Made by a program: the position numbers and the translations under genes | Shown here: one piece after another, positions 24,290 to 37,200 of the stretch | Position numbering within the stretch: the stretch's first letter is position 1 | Layout: every line of letters starts with the position of its first letter | Source of the DNA: Formivibrio citricus | GTDB lineage: Bacteria; Pseudomonadota; Gammaproteobacteria; Burkholderiales; Chitinibacteraceae | Length of the DNA stretch: 64,000 nucleotides | Reading direction: 5' to 3' | NCBI RefSeq assembly: GCF_900115065.1 | Contig: NZ_FOVE01000003.1 | Span: 156,189 to 220,188, forward strand | The notes under the pieces: generated by a model | Databases searched by the model: none | What the model was told of the DNA's origin: nothing | The model's input: the letters and a program-made list of their open reading frames with translations, nothing else

Positions 24290-24452
24290 CAGGCTCATTG
24301 TGCAGGGAAGAAGTCATGAAATGGACACTTTCACAAACAGCGGCCATTCATCTTCCTCTCCAATCAGGACATGACCTTTTTGCGCCTCGGGTTTATCATT
24401 GCGCCGCATTGCAGGCATCCCCGCCTGCGACCCAATTCATCCGGAGGACACC

Positions 24453-25466
24453 ATGCGCCGCATCTCACTGAGCCGCTATCTGATCGAAGAACAACGCGAA
24501 CGGGGCAAGATCAATGCCGATCTGCGCTTGCTGATCGAAGTCGTGGCCCGCGCCTGCAAGGGCATCGCCATTGCCATCGGCAAGGGTGCGATTGCAGAAA
24601 ACGGCGGCGTATTGGGCGAAGCCGGCAGCGACAACGTGCAGGGCGAAGCGCAGAAAAAGCTGGACGTGCTCTCGAACGAGATCCTGCTCGAGGCCAACGA
24701 ATGGGGCGGCCATCTGGCCGGCATGGCGTCCGAGGAAATGGAACTGCCGCATGCGATTCCCAACCGCTATCCGCAGGGCGAATACCTGCTGCTGTTCGAT
24801 CCGCTCGATGGCTCGTCGAACATCGACATCAACGCGCCGGTCGGCACCATTTTCTCGGTACTGCGCTGTCCGGAAGGCGCCGATCCGAGCCAGAATGAGG
24901 CTTTCATGCAACCCGGTACCGAGCAGGTAGCGGCCGGCTATACCGTCTACGGCCCGACCACGCAGCTCATCCTGACCGTGGGCGACGGCGTAGCCAGCTT
25001 CACGCTCGACCGTGAATGCGGCTCTTTCATCCTGACCCAGGAAAACTTGCAGATTCCGGCCGACACCAAGGAATTCGCGATCAACATGTCGAACATGCGC
25101 CACTGGGAAGCGCCGATAAAGCACTATATCGACGACCTGCTGAGCGGATCGACCGGCCCGCGGGGCAAGGATTTCAACATGCGCTGGGTTGCTGCCATGG
25201 TAGCCGACGTGCATCGCATCATGACGCGTGGCGGTATCTTCCTCTATCCGATTGATGCCAAGACCCAGTCCAAGGGCGGCAAGCTGCGCTTGATGTACGA
25301 AGCCAACCCGATGGCGTTCATCGTTGAGCAGGCCGGCGGTGCAGCCACCACCGGCACGCAGCGCATCATGGAAATCCAGCCCACTGGCGTGCACCAGCGC
25401 GTACCGGTCGTTCTGGGGTCGCGCAACGAAGTGGCCGTGGTTGCGAGCTATTACGGGAAGAGCTGA
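24453..25466 (+). CDS. fbp: Fructose-1,6-bisphosphatase class 1
   Basis: A 337-residue gluconeogenic enzyme hydrolysing fructose 1,6-bisphosphate. [20 protein letters not shown] carries the metal-binding D-P-L-D-G-S motif; [20 protein letters not shown] and [20 protein letters not shown] are typical of class 1 enzymes. [20 protein letters not shown] holds the substrate-binding Lys/Arg. GGAGGA lies just before the ATG at 24453; an upstream in-frame start at 24399 lacks support. A terminator precedes the gene, so it has its own promoter. It could serve growth on the sugar diacids handled at the window's end. Confidence 0.96.
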   Translation: MRRISLSRYLIEEQRERGKINADLRLLIEVVARACKGIAIAIGKGAIAENGGVLGEAGSDNVQGEAQKKLDVLSNEILLEANEWGGHLAGMASEEMELPHAIPNRYPQGEYLLLFDPLDGSSNIDINAPVGTIFSVLRCPEGADPSQNEAFMQPGTEQVAAGYTVYGPTTQLILTVGDGVASFTLDRECGSFILTQENLQIPADTKEFAINMSNMRHWEAPIKHYIDDLLSGSTGPRGKDFNMRWVAAMVADVHRIMTRGGIFLYPIDAKTQSKGGKLRLMYEANPMAFIVEQAGGAATTGTQRIMEIQPTGVHQRVPVVLGSRNEVAVVASYYGKS

Positions 25467-25554
25467 TCTGTTGTTTGGCGGGGCCATTCCGCGTGCGCAC
25501 GGCGCACCCTACAACTCGTTGTTTTTATATAAATCTCGCACACACGGCGCGCAC

Positions 25555-25601
25555 TGAACTCCCTCTCCCTCGCGGGGAGAGGGTTGGGGTGAGGGTAGCA
25601 G
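25555..25601. repeat. Common CCCTCTCC-type palindromic repeat
   Basis: CCCTCTCCCTCGCGGGGAGAGGG forms a hairpin and is followed by TTGGGGTGAGGG, a widespread bacterial intergenic repeat. Around it (25467-25725) no gene is seen; the stretch also contains GTGCGCACGGCGCACCC, a shorter palindrome. Confidence 0.6.
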
Positions 25602-25725
25602 AGATCAAGCACACGGATTTACCCCCACCCACCCCTCCCCCGACCGGGTTTTCCCGAATGGACGCCCGGCAGCGCAAAAGGGATAGTCCGCCTTCCCAAT
25701 ATGCAAGCTGTAAACTGGAGAAGGC

Positions 25726-27084
25726 ATGACGCAATCCACGCGTGACGGGTTCACTTCGACCTTTGGCGTTCTGGTCGCCACCCTGGGCTCGGCGGTCGGA
25801 CTGGGCAACATCTGGAAGTTCCCCTATCTCACCGGCGCCAACGGCGGCGCGGGTTTCCTGCTGGTCTACCTGCTCGCCACACTCATGGTCGGCCTGCCGC
25901 TGATGATGGTCGAAACCATGCTCGGCCGCGCCGCGCGCGCCAATGCCGTCACCACGTTCGAACGCGTCGCACCGCCCAGCCAGAGCGCCTGGAAAGTCAT
26001 CGGCTGGATGGGGTTTGCTGCCGCATTGCTGATCATGTCCTTCTATTCCGGCGTGGCAGGCTGGGTGTACGCCTACATTTTCAAGGCCCTGTCCGGCGAG
26101 ATCGCCACCATCGACCCGAAAATCGCCGGTGCGGCTTTCGGCAAGCTGGTTTCCAACCCGGTGGCATCGCTGCTGTGGCAATGGCTGGTACTGGGCATCA
26201 CCGGCGGCATCATCATGCTCGGCGTATCGAAGGGCATCGAAGCCGTCACACGTCGGTTGATGCCGCTGCTGTTCGTCCTGCTGCTGATCCTGTGCGTGCG
26301 CAGCCTGACGCTGCCCGGCGCAATGGAGGGGCTCAAGTTCCTGTTCACGCCGGATTTTTCCAAGATCACTTCCGAAGTTGTGCTCACCGCGCTGGGGCTG
26401 GCTTTCTTCAAGCTCTCGATCGGCATGGGCTGCATGCTGACCTATGGCAGCTATTTCCGCGGTGACCAGAACATCCCGCTGACCACGACGCGCGTGATGC
26501 TCGCCGACCTGTCCGTCTCGCTGCTCGCCGGCATCGCAATCTTCCCGGCAGTGTTTGCTTTCGGTTTTGCGCCCGCAGCCGGCCCGTCGCTCGTCTTCAT
26601 GACGATCCCGGCCGTCTTCACCAGCATGCCCGGCGGCACGCTCTTCATGACGCTGTTCTTCATCCTCACGGCGGTGGCCAGCGTCGGTGCAATCCTTTCG
26701 CTGCTCGAAGTGCCGGTCGCCATCCTGACCGAGCGCTACAAGCTGACCCGCAAGCATGCCGCGCTCTACACCATTGCGGCGATTCTGCTCCTGGGTATTC
26801 CGGCCTCGCTTTCGAACAGCCTCATGGCCGATATCAAACTCTTCGGCATGACGGCCTTCGATCTCTTCGACTTCCTCAGCTCAAACGTGCTGCTGCCGCT
26901 GGGGGGCATCCTGATCTGCCTGTTCGTGGGCTGGGTCTACGGTCTTCCGGAAGTGGAAAAACAGCTCGGCAATCATGGCGAACTGCAGAATTCGCCGCTG
27001 GTAAAGGCGGTGTTTTTCCTGGTGCGTTTCGTTGCCCCTTTGTCGATTGCCGTGGTGCTGCTGCACGGTCTCAAGGTCTTTTGA
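25726..27084 (+). CDS. Neurotransmitter:sodium symporter (NSS/SNF) family transporter
   Basis: A 452-residue inner-membrane Na+-coupled transporter, probably for an amino acid. The first segment carries the NSS signature SAVGLGNIWKFPYLTGANGG, which lines the sodium and substrate sites in LeuT-type proteins. Around eleven segments follow, with FFKLSIGMGCMLTYGSYFR in the segment 6-7 area. Length is typical for bacterial members that have eleven rather than twelve segments. GGAG lies seven bases before the ATG. It stands alone, followed by a strong hairpin at 27092-27123. Substrate not predictable from sequence. Confidence 0.92.
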   Translation: MTQSTRDGFTSTFGVLVATLGSAVGLGNIWKFPYLTGANGGAGFLLVYLLATLMVGLPLMMVETMLGRAARANAVTTFERVAPPSQSAWKVIGWMGFAAALLIMSFYSGVAGWVYAYIFKALSGEIATIDPKIAGAAFGKLVSNPVASLLWQWLVLGITGGIIMLGVSKGIEAVTRRLMPLLFVLLLILCVRSLTLPGAMEGLKFLFTPDFSKITSEVVLTALGLAFFKLSIGMGCMLTYGSYFRGDQNIPLTTTRVMLADLSVSLLAGIAIFPAVFAFGFAPAAGPSLVFMTIPAVFTSMPGGTLFMTLFFILTAVASVGAILSLLEVPVAILTERYKLTRKHAALYTIAAILLLGIPASLSNSLMADIKLFGMTAFDLFDFLSSNVLLPLGGILICLFVGWVYGLPEVEKQLGNHGELQNSPLVKAVFFLVRFVAPLSIAVVLLHGLKVF

Positions 27085-27091
27085 TTGATAC

Positions 27092-27123
27092 CGCAATTTG
27101 GCGGGGCCTCCCGCCAAATTGCG
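27092..27123. terminator. Strong hairpin after transporter gene
   Basis: CGCAATTTGGCGG, six-base loop, CCGCCAAATTGCG: a perfect 13-bp stem starting eight bases after the stop. There is no T run, so it may be an mRNA-end stabiliser or a weak terminator rather than a classical one. Confidence 0.55.
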
Positions 27124-27227
27124 TAGCGGTGGCGATTTATCGGCAAAAAAATCACAATTCCCAAACAACTTTCCTTACATCTTCTATATTGCAAGTTGTT
27201 GATTGTTCAGGGCATGGAAGGTTTTGA

Positions 27228-28394
27228 ATGGACACGGAACAACTCCGCACCGCCCAATCCCGTCTGATCGATGCCCGGGCAGCGGCAAGAGACATCCATG
27301 CGCAGCTAGTGCCGAAAATCGGCTCAACGGTTCTTTTTTTCTGTTCCAGCCAATACAACCTTGAAGTACTGGGTGATGAAATCAACCGCCTGTTTGCCGG
27401 CAATGAGGTCATCGGCTGCACCACTGCGGGCGAGATTGGCCCGGCAGGCTATCTCGATAACAGCCTGAGTGCAGTTTGCTTCCCGCAAAACCTGTTCACG
27501 GCGGTAACGGGCCGGCTGGACAATCTGGCCTCGTTTCGTGCCTCGCAAGGTCGCGACCTGGCTTGTGACCTGAAACTGCGCCTGCGTGCCCGCACGCCGG
27601 AAACCAGGCTGAACGACACATTCGGTTTCCTGCTGATCGATGGGCTGTCCAAACGCGAAGAAACTGTCATCACAACGCTGCATGAAGCGCTGGGCGATAT
27701 CGCACTGGCCGGTGGTTCCGCGGGCGATGACCAGCATTTCAAACACACCCATGTGTTCCACGAAGGCAGCTTCCACAACGACAGCGCAGTACTCCTGCTG
27801 GCTGCGACTTCGCTGCCTTTCCGCGCCTTCATAACGCATCACTACCAGCCGGGAAATGAACGCCTGCTCGTCACCGAAGCCGACGTCAGAACACGTACCG
27901 TCATCAAACTCAACGGCCAGCCGGCTGCACAGGAATACGCGCGACTACTCGGCATCGAGCCTGAAAAGCTCAGCCCCGCCTACTTTGCCGCTTCTCCGGT
28001 GGTGACCATTCTGCGCGGCACCCCCTACGTCCGCTCCATCCAGAAACAGAACCCCGATGGCAGTTTGACCTTCTATTGCGCCATTGAGGAAGGACAAAGC
28101 CTGCAAGTCACGGGCGCTCTGGACCTGGTCGAAAACATGCGCGCGACTTTCCAGAACCTTCACAGCCAACTGGGAGAGCCCATATTGACACTGGCCTGCG
28201 ACTGCGTTCTGCGCAAGCTGATTGCCACGCAAAAAGGAATCCGTCGTTTTGTGGAAGACATTCTGAAAGACAACAGCTCGGTCGGTTTCACCACTTACGG
28301 GGAGCAATTCAAAGGCATTCACGCCAACCAGACCTTCACGGGCATTGCCTTTGGCAAGCCGCCTCATCCTCCGGAAACGAGAACCGGGCCATAG
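27228..28394 (+). CDS. FIST domain sensor protein
   Basis: A 388-residue soluble protein with FIST_N (about 30-220) and FIST_C (about 230-370) domains. Typical features: CSSQYNLEVLGDEINRLFAG followed by EVIGCTTAGEIGPAGYLDNS at the N-terminus, LAGGSAGDDQHFKHTHVFHE in the middle, and FTTYGEQFKGIHANQTFTGI at the C-terminus. FIST proteins are ligand or heme/NO sensors (NosP type), often encoded beside a histidine kinase or cyclic-di-GMP enzyme. No such gene adjoins here, so its output partner is elsewhere. GAAGG lies close before the ATG. It ends at a bidirectional terminator. Confidence 0.9.
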   Translation: MDTEQLRTAQSRLIDARAAARDIHAQLVPKIGSTVLFFCSSQYNLEVLGDEINRLFAGNEVIGCTTAGEIGPAGYLDNSLSAVCFPQNLFTAVTGRLDNLASFRASQGRDLACDLKLRLRARTPETRLNDTFGFLLIDGLSKREETVITTLHEALGDIALAGGSAGDDQHFKHTHVFHEGSFHNDSAVLLLAATSLPFRAFITHHYQPGNERLLVTEADVRTRTVIKLNGQPAAQEYARLLGIEPEKLSPAYFAASPVVTILRGTPYVRSIQKQNPDGSLTFYCAIEEGQSLQVTGALDLVENMRATFQNLHSQLGEPILTLACDCVLRKLIATQKGIRRFVEDILKDNSSVGFTTYGEQFKGIHANQTFTGIAFGKPPHPPETRTGP

Positions 28395-28398
28395 GCCG

Positions 28399-28434
28399 CA
28401 AAAAAACCGCCAGCGAAATCGCTGGCGGTTTTTT
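28399..28434. terminator. Bidirectional rho-independent terminator
   Basis: AAAAAACCGCCAGCG, short loop, CGCTGGCGGTTTTTT: a perfect GC stem flanked by A and T runs, between the convergent FIST and Bax-inhibitor-like genes. It should terminate both. Confidence 0.92.
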
Positions 28435-28452
28435 GTTGATGCGGGGACCGGA

Positions 28453-29133
28453 TCAGTCGCGGCGATTGCCGGACAGCAGCATCAGCAGGTTCAGCAGGCT
28501 GACGAACACGTTGTACACGTCCAGATACAGTTGCAGCGTAGCTGTAACGTAATTGGTTTCGCCACCGTTCACGATCTGGCTCACGTCGTACAGGATGTAG
28601 AGCGAGAAGACCAGCAGCGCGACGCAGGAAATCGCCAGATGCAGCGCCGGCATGGCAAAGAACATGTTGGCGATTGCGGCCAGCAGCACGATGATCGCGC
28701 CGACGAACAGGAAATTGCCAAGGAAGCCGAAATCCTTCTTCGTGACCGTGGCCACCGTGGCCAGCGTGAAGAAGATCGCCGCCGTACCAATGGCCGCCGT
28801 ACCGATCAGGGATGCGCCGTTGGAAAAACGCAACGCAACCTGCAGAATCTGCGACAGCCACAGCCCCATGAAACCGGTCCAGCCAAGCAAGATAAATACG
28901 CCTGCGGAACTGTTCTTGGTCTTTTCAATCGCAAAGAAGCAGCCGAAGCTCACGCCGAGAAACAGCAGCAGCCCCATCCACGGCGACATCGCAAAGCGCA
29001 TGGATACGCCAAGAAGTGCGCCGGCAGCGGTCGGCAGCATGGTCAGCGCCAGCAGGAAATAGGTGTTGCGCAACACCCGGTTGCGTTCCGCGGCCAGCGT
29101 GGCAGAGCCGTAAGTCGCGGTCTGGAATTCCAT
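28453..29133 (-). CDS. Bax inhibitor-1 family membrane protein (YccA-like)
   Basis: A 226-residue inner-membrane protein with seven hydrophobic segments: N-terminal LRNTYFLLALTMLPTAAGAL, later FLGVSFGCFFAIEKTKNSSA, and a final VYNVFVSLLNLLMLLSGNRR end. The segment around VFSLYILYDVSQIVNGGETN contains the Asp pair region of TMBIM/YccA proteins, which in relatives gates calcium or modulates the FtsH protease. GGAG precedes the ATG. Its 5-prime side faces the paired-hairpin repeat at 29238. Single-gene unit. Confidence 0.92.
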   Translation of the reverse strand: MEFQTATYGSATLAAERNRVLRNTYFLLALTMLPTAAGALLGVSMRFAMSPWMGLLLFLGVSFGCFFAIEKTKNSSAGVFILLGWTGFMGLWLSQILQVALRFSNGASLIGTAAIGTAAIFFTLATVATVTKKDFGFLGNFLFVGAIIVLLAAIANMFFAMPALHLAISCVALLVFSLYILYDVSQIVNGGETNYVTATLQLYLDVYNVFVSLLNLLMLLSGNRRD

Positions 29134-29237
29134 GGGTATTCTCCTTGAGAAAGAGTATCGGACAACCCGACACTGTCTAAGATGCCTGCACGCGGGAAAA
29201 GTTTCAAGTGCGGGTTAACGCGAAACAACATCAATTT

Positions 29238-29315
29238 CGTCATGCCAGCGAAAGCCGGCATCCAGTTCCTCCTTGCAAACCAAGCTCTGGATACCGGCCT
29301 TTGCCGGTATGACGG
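29238..29315. repeat. Paired-hairpin dispersed repeat, copy 3
   Basis: CGTCATGCCAGCGAAAGCCGGCAT and CCGGCCTTTGCCGGTATGACGG face each other with a 30-base spacer. Same family as 4286-4363, with T and A changes kept complementary within each hairpin, which suggests selection on pairing. Confidence 0.85.
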
Positions 29316-29316
29316 G

Positions 29317-29856
29317 TTAACGATTCAGCAACCAAAAGACGCCAGTGATGGTCTTCGCATCGGTCATGCTGCCGTCCAGGATACCGGCTTTCAGTTGGTC
29401 AAGACTCATCGGCACGATTTCAACGAACTCTTCTTCATCCAGATTAGTCGCGCCAGCAGTCAGGCCTCTGGCGCGGTAGATGTGGATGATTTCGTCGGAG
29501 TAGCTGACCAGAGGGTGGAACGCGCCGAGGTATTCCCATTCGCTCGCGCTGTAGCCGGTTTCCTCCTGCAATTCGCGCTGCGCGCAGGCGAGCGTATCTT
29601 CGCCCGGATCGATCTTGCCGGCCGGGAATTCGACTACCACCTGTTTCAGCGGATAGCGGTACTGGCGTTCCATCAGGAGGCGCCCGTCGTCCAGCACCGG
29701 CAGGATCATGACCGCGCCGGGGTGCACCACGTATTCGCGGTCGACCTGGCCGCCATCGGGCAGGCGCACGCGGTCGCAGTTGATGTGCAGCAGGTTGCCG
29801 TCGAATACGCGGCGGGAATCGAGGGTTTCTTCGATCAGGTGGCTATCGTTGCTCAT
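29317..29856 (-). CDS. nudF: ADP-ribose pyrophosphatase-type NUDIX hydrolase
   Basis: A 179-residue cytoplasmic hydrolase. The NUDIX box is GKIDPGEDTLACAQRELQEE followed by TGY (about residues 85-107), matching G-x5-E-x7-R-E-x2-E-E-x-G. VVEFPAGKI upstream and EYLGAFHPLVSYSDE downstream are typical of ADP-ribose diphosphatases, which give AMP and ribose 5-phosphate. The ATG at 29856 (MSNDSHLIEE) is chosen over one three codons earlier. It lies five bases beyond glgP, so they are probably co-transcribed; ADP-sugar hydrolysis next to glycogen breakdown may be meaningful, since such enzymes can also act on ADP-glucose. Confidence 0.9.
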   Translation of the reverse strand: MSNDSHLIEETLDSRRVFDGNLLHINCDRVRLPDGGQVDREYVVHPGAVMILPVLDDGRLLMERQYRYPLKQVVVEFPAGKIDPGEDTLACAQRELQEETGYSASEWEYLGAFHPLVSYSDEIIHIYRARGLTAGATNLDEEEFVEIVPMSLDQLKAGILDGSMTDAKTITGVFWLLNR

Positions 29857-29861
29857 GAAAA

Positions 29862-32306
<2,445 letters not shown>

Positions 32307-32418
32307 TTGCATTCTCCCTGACCCGTTATAACGGGCTTGTTTTGTTTTTGCCTGTTCCAGCCAAGTCTTGTTTTTACCCCCACACATTGCCTTGTAGCAA
32401 GGAGAAACGGGTAGCCGG

Positions 32419-33789
32419 CTATGGGTGTGGTTTTTTCATCTGCCGCACCAACTGCCACGCCATCAAAATCATCGCCAAAACACCCACGACAAGCACCGCC
32501 CAGAGCGCGATTCGTTTCCAGTCAGCCGGTCCGGTTTCCGCCTGGGCTGCTGCCACGCCGGAAGCTGCTTGCCCGACCAGCACTTGCGCATCGGCCAACT
32601 TGGGGCCGCCCGGCGTATCCAGCCCCGGCGCCAGCGTACCCAGCGGCAGCGCCCTGCCCGCAGCGTGGGCATTGCCCACGGCCAGCGTATACGGTGCCTT
32701 GCCTTCGGCGAGGAAGACCACCTGCCCTGCCTCGATTCCGGCTTCCAGCACCGGCGCGCTCATTCCCTGGCTGCTGCGCCGGTCGAAGCGGACGATGAAT
32801 TCCCTGAGCGGGTAACCCGGCAAGGTGATTTCGTCCTGCAACCATTCCCGGCCCTGTTCAGTAATGCGGTAGGCCACGCAGCGGGCCAGTCTCGACCAGT
32901 GACGGCGATCCTGGTCCGGGCTGAGGATTTCCAGCGGCAGCAGTACATTGCCCTGCGGCAAGGTCAGGCGCAGCCGCGTCACTGGCAAGGTCTGCGGCAG
33001 GCGGTAGTGGTATTCGCCCTGATGCAGGTTGAGCGGGGAGCGCAGCGGCGTCAGCGCCCCGGTCCAGACCCGCTCCGGAGCCCGCCATTGGGCCACGGTT
33101 TCCTCGATCTCGGCGCTGGTCAGCTCAGGTGCACGGGCCGGTTCGCGCCACAAGAGGCGCAGGTAGCGGCCGGGCAATCCGCCGATCTCGATACGCCGGC
33201 GCTCGATGCGCTCGCCGTTGTAGTCAAGCCGCGCGAGCTGCACACCGCTACGCACCCGGCGCCAGTCCTGCAGGTTGTCGCTGGCCTCGACGTCGAGCAA
33301 CTGAAAGCCCTGCCCGTCGCGCCAATCCAGCGTCAGCGCTGTGATCGCCTGGCGTTTTTCGATGGCGCTGGCATCGAGCACATAGCCGCGGCGTAATTGT
33401 TCGCCGGAAGCCGCCGGCGCACGCGATTTCACTTCGAGCAGCGCACCTTTGGCGTCCTGGCGCACGTGTACGTCGAGCGATGCGCCCGGCGCCGTTTGCG
33501 GCGCGGTCAGCGGAAACCAACGCAGCGGCATGCTGCGCGTGGTTTTTTCGTTGCTGCCGCGCGGCACCACGTGCGCCAGCGGCACCGGCCGTCCTTCGCT
33601 GTTGAACACGCGCAGGTCGCGCAGATCGGTATGGCTGGCATGGATATACGCCGCCATCGGCAGCGTGATGCGCTGGTAGGGCGCGCCGGCTTTTACCTCC
33701 AGCGGCACGCGCCAGGCGAAATCCTGCGGCGCTTCGGCTGCAAGGACAGGCAACGCCAGCAGTGACACCAGAAAAATCGGTAATTTCAT
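32419..33789 (-). CDS. DUF3999 family membrane-anchored protein
   Basis: A 456-residue exported protein. Signal peptide [20 protein letters not shown], then a long beta-rich periplasmic part including [20 protein letters not shown] with [17 protein letters not shown] and a single C-terminal membrane segment [19 protein letters not shown] with a basic tail. This matches DUF3999, a family nearly always encoded beside a DUF2339 protein, as here (34280-37897). Function unknown; a cell-envelope polysaccharide or surface role is sometimes suggested but not shown. The ATG at 33789 is chosen for the signal peptide. An MITE-like element A copy lies upstream, separating it from the DUF2339 gene. Confidence 0.87.
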   Translation of the reverse strand: MKLPIFLVSLLALPVLAAEAPQDFAWRVPLEVKAGAPYQRITLPMAAYIHASHTDLRDLRVFNSEGRPVPLAHVVPRGSNEKTTRSMPLRWFPLTAPQTAPGASLDVHVRQDAKGALLEVKSRAPAASGEQLRRGYVLDASAIEKRQAITALTLDWRDGQGFQLLDVEASDNLQDWRRVRSGVQLARLDYNGERIERRRIEIGGLPGRYLRLLWREPARAPELTSAEIEETVAQWRAPERVWTGALTPLRSPLNLHQGEYHYRLPQTLPVTRLRLTLPQGNVLLPLEILSPDQDRRHWSRLARCVAYRITEQGREWLQDEITLPGYPLREFIVRFDRRSSQGMSAPVLEAGIEAGQVVFLAEGKAPYTLAVGNAHAAGRALPLGTLAPGLDTPGGPKLADAQVLVGQAASGVAAAQAETGPADWKRIALWAVLVVGVLAMILMAWQLVRQMKKPHP

Positions 33790-34279
33790 TTTAAATCCCT
33801 CACCACAGAGACGCGGAGACACGGAGAAGAGCGAGAAATCAGGCCCTTGCGCCAATGTCATTGCTTAAACCAAGCGGGCAGCGTTTTTCTCGATCAGCGC
33901 CGTATGCAGCACGCTCCGCCCTGGAAGGCGCAGAGAAGCACAGCAAGGCGCGGGAATTCGGCGAGCACTGTTTGAGGCCGCAGGCCGAGTTGCGCAGCCG
34001 CCGCGTCTTGCGAGCATCGCAGGGAACCCCGCAGGGGCGCCGGAGCGGGCTCGCCTAGGGGTGAAGGGGATTTGGCGAGACAAATCCCCTTCCCGTTTGC
34101 CGGGCGGAACCGGCTCTAAATCCTGCGCCGCAGGCGCATAAAAATCCTTAATGTAAACGGCATCAGACCCTTGCGCATGGTTGCCCGCTCACCCATCGAA
34201 CGAGGCCATTTCAAGACAGAACGGCTTGTTTTTTCTCTGTGTTTTTCATACCTCTGTGGTTCAACCGAGGTTTTCAGGT
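33790..34279. other. Repeat-filled gap between DUF3999 and DUF2339 genes
   Basis: About 490 bases without a gene. It contains MITE-like element A copy 3 (about 33853-34165), flanked by two inverted stretches of a CACAGAG/ACACGGAG-type repeat (33801-33830 and 34230-34262). The latter are widespread intergenic repeats. The element probably inserted between two genes that were once closer. Confidence 0.7.
33853..34165. mobile_element. MITE-like element A, copy 3 (~313 bp, degenerate ends)
   Basis: The interior closely matches 9427-9740 in the same orientation (TGGCGAGACAAATCCC, GCGCCGCAGGCGCATAAAAA). The ends AATGTCATTGCTTAA and TTAATGTAAACGGCAT have diverged from the clean inverted ends of the other two copies, so this is probably the oldest and immobile. 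Confidence 0.8.
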
Positions 34280-37200
34280 TCATGTTTTCTCCTTGTCGGC
34301 CGCGGGCGGCAGCGGCGCAAAGTAGCCGACCACCAACAGCAACACGCCCACGCCGAGGAAGGAAACGATGCGTTCCACCCCGCCGCGCTGCGAAAGTTCC
34401 ACCAGGAAGAGCTTGGCGACGACCACCGCCACCAGCGCTGCGCCCGTGATCCAGACCCAACGCCGCCCCAGACGATGCCCGGCGATCATCAGCCCCAGCG
34501 CCAGCACGCTCCAGGCAAGCGACAGGCTGGCCTGCGCAGTCATCGAGCGCAGCAGCGCTTCCGTGCGCCAGGCCACGCCGCCGAGCTGGTGCACGGCGCG
34601 CAGAACCAGCATCGTATAGGCCGCAAAGGCCACGACATACAGCAGCCAGCGCAAGGCGCTCGCCGCACCGGCAAATTGCGGAGGGTCTTCCGCTTCGGTT
34701 TCCAGTTCGGCAAGCCAGTGCCAGCCCGCGTACAGCACCAGCACCTGCGCAATCTCCAGCGGGTTGACCAGCGGAATGAACGGCAAGGGTGCGGGATTGC
34801 CAGCCGACTTGAGCGCGGAAAACCCGGCCCAGGCCATCAGCAACAGGAACACCGGCAGCGTCGCCGTGTAGCGGTACAGCGTCGGGTGGGCGTCCGTCGG
34901 CCCGTAACGCGGTGCGCTGCGCCAGCCGCTCCAGAGCAGCCAGAGCGCGAGCGGCAATACCCAACCCAGCCAGCGCCAGGCGCTGCCGGGTTGCGAGAGC
35001 AGCAAGAATACGTGGCGCAATTCCAGCGACAGTACCAGCAATCCCGTCCAACAGCCGGCCAGATGCAGAGCCCGTTCTGCGGACTCACGCAGCAACCCGG
35101 CACGCGCCAGCAAGGCCAGATGCGCGGCCAGCACCAGACCAAATCCCAGCCATCCCCACTGCCCGAACGGATGCCAGTCGCGCGCGAAGTCAGTTAGCGC
35201 AACAAGCGCCGCAAGCGGCAGCAGCGCACCGCCCATGCCGACCAGCGCGCCCCATGCCAGATGCGCAGCAAGGCGGCTCCAGACCAGCACCGTCACGGCC
35301 ATCACGCCGAGGAACACATGCCCCGCCTGCACCGCCGGCAACAGGCGCGAGAGCTCCGCCCACCAGGCAAACGCCCACCACAGGGTGGACCACACCAGCG
35401 CCGGCAACGCAATCCGGTTGCCAAGCGGCTCGCCCGCTTCCGGGCGGTCGCTGGCCACCAGCCGCCAGGCCACGCAGAACGCGGCGAGCGCAATCACGGC
35501 CGGCGTCCAGAATCCGCTATGGGCAAACGCAGGCAACAAACGATCCGCCAGCGGCGAAGCCAGCAAGCGCGGAAAGCCGGTCAGCACATAGGCCGCGCCC
35601 GCCACAAGCTGCAAGGCCAGCGCAAACCAGAACACCGGCTTCAATGCGAGCCACAAAGCCAGCACTAGCAGGAAGAAACCACAACCCGCCCATACGCCAG
35701 TCGCACTCGCCCACGGCAGGATGAACAGCACCGCCAGCACCAGGAACACCAAGCCGAACAGCGTCAGCCAGCCCATGCGCCGTTCAAAGCGTTCGTCGCC
35801 GTTCGCCCGCGCCGCGCGTATGGCCAGAAAGGCGCTGTACAGCACCGTACCGCCCACCAGCGAAGCCACCGCGATGCCGCGCCAGCCCGATCCGCCAAAC
35901 ACCAGCACACCCAAGCCCCCCGCCCCGTGGCGAATGTCGGTCAAAAACACCAGCCCCGCCAGCGCCTGCACCGCCAGTGCGTTGCCGATCCAGGCGCGCG
36001 CCTGCAAGCGCAGCCCCAGGTAGACCGTAACCAACCCGGCCAGCGCCCAAGCCACCGCAGTGCCTTGCGCCTTGAGCGTCAGCGGCGCGATCAGGTAGAG
36101 GAACCACAAGCCCAGCGTGTTGAAAACCGGCAGCAAATCCTTGTCCCAGCAGGCTGCACGCTCCTCGTCCTGCAACGCCATGCGTAGCGACAGCGCGTTG
36201 CACAGGAAGGCCAGCCCCAGCAGCAACGCGCCCAGTACCGGCCCGGACAGCAGCGATTCCGTTCCCGGATATACGCGGCTCAACCAAGCGAACAGCGCGC
36301 CGGTCTGCAACAGCAGGGCAAACCCCCGCCCCAGCGCACGCCCCTGCCGGTGCCCCACCCAGTAGATTCCGGCCGCCTCGACCGCCCACGCCGCGGCAGT
36401 CCACTGCGCATCGAGCGCGAGCGGAATCGCGAGCGAGGCAAAAACCACGCCGAGTGCGAGGAACACTTCGACCAGCAAGCGCAACGCCGCCTGCGTGCGG
36501 CTGTAGAGCAGCCGCGCCAGCAGCATGTAGAAAACGCCGAGCGCCAGCGCGCTGAACGCCGCGCCGTATTCCGACTCGCGCACCAGCGCGTATTGCAGGC
36601 TGAACCCGGCCAGCGGCGCGCCGAACAGCAAGGTGCCGTCCACATAGCGGCGCCAGTCGCCGCCATGCTGCCGAACCCAGCGCCACCACTCACCGGAACC
36701 GATCCGCTCCGGTGCAGCCGGGTCGTCGAGCAGCACGCGCCGCGCGAACAAAAGACCGATGCCGACGAACATCAGGAAGAAGAGGATCACGAAGAACTGC
36801 GTGCTGGCGTAATGAACCGGCACGTACGAGCGCAGCCCCCAAGCCAACCCGATCAGGAAGGTGCTGAAAAACCCCACCAGGTTGAGCGGGCGCCATGCCT
36901 TGAACCACGCCATGCCGAGAATGCCGGCATTGAGCAGCGCGAAATAGGAGAACAGCGCCACATGGTTGCCGCCGCCGGTCGAAGCCAGGATCGGCGCGGC
37001 AAAACCACCGAGCGACCCGGCCACCGCAAGCGCCAGCGCATCCTGCGCTACGGCCAGCACCGCCGAGGAAACCGCCACCAGCACCAAGAGCGCAAAGCCG
37101 GCATGCAACGGCAGGATATGGTGCAGACGCATCGCGGCAAAGATCGTGAGGTACATCACCCCCACCGACGCTCCCTGCAACAGCAAGGCATAGGCCCGGC

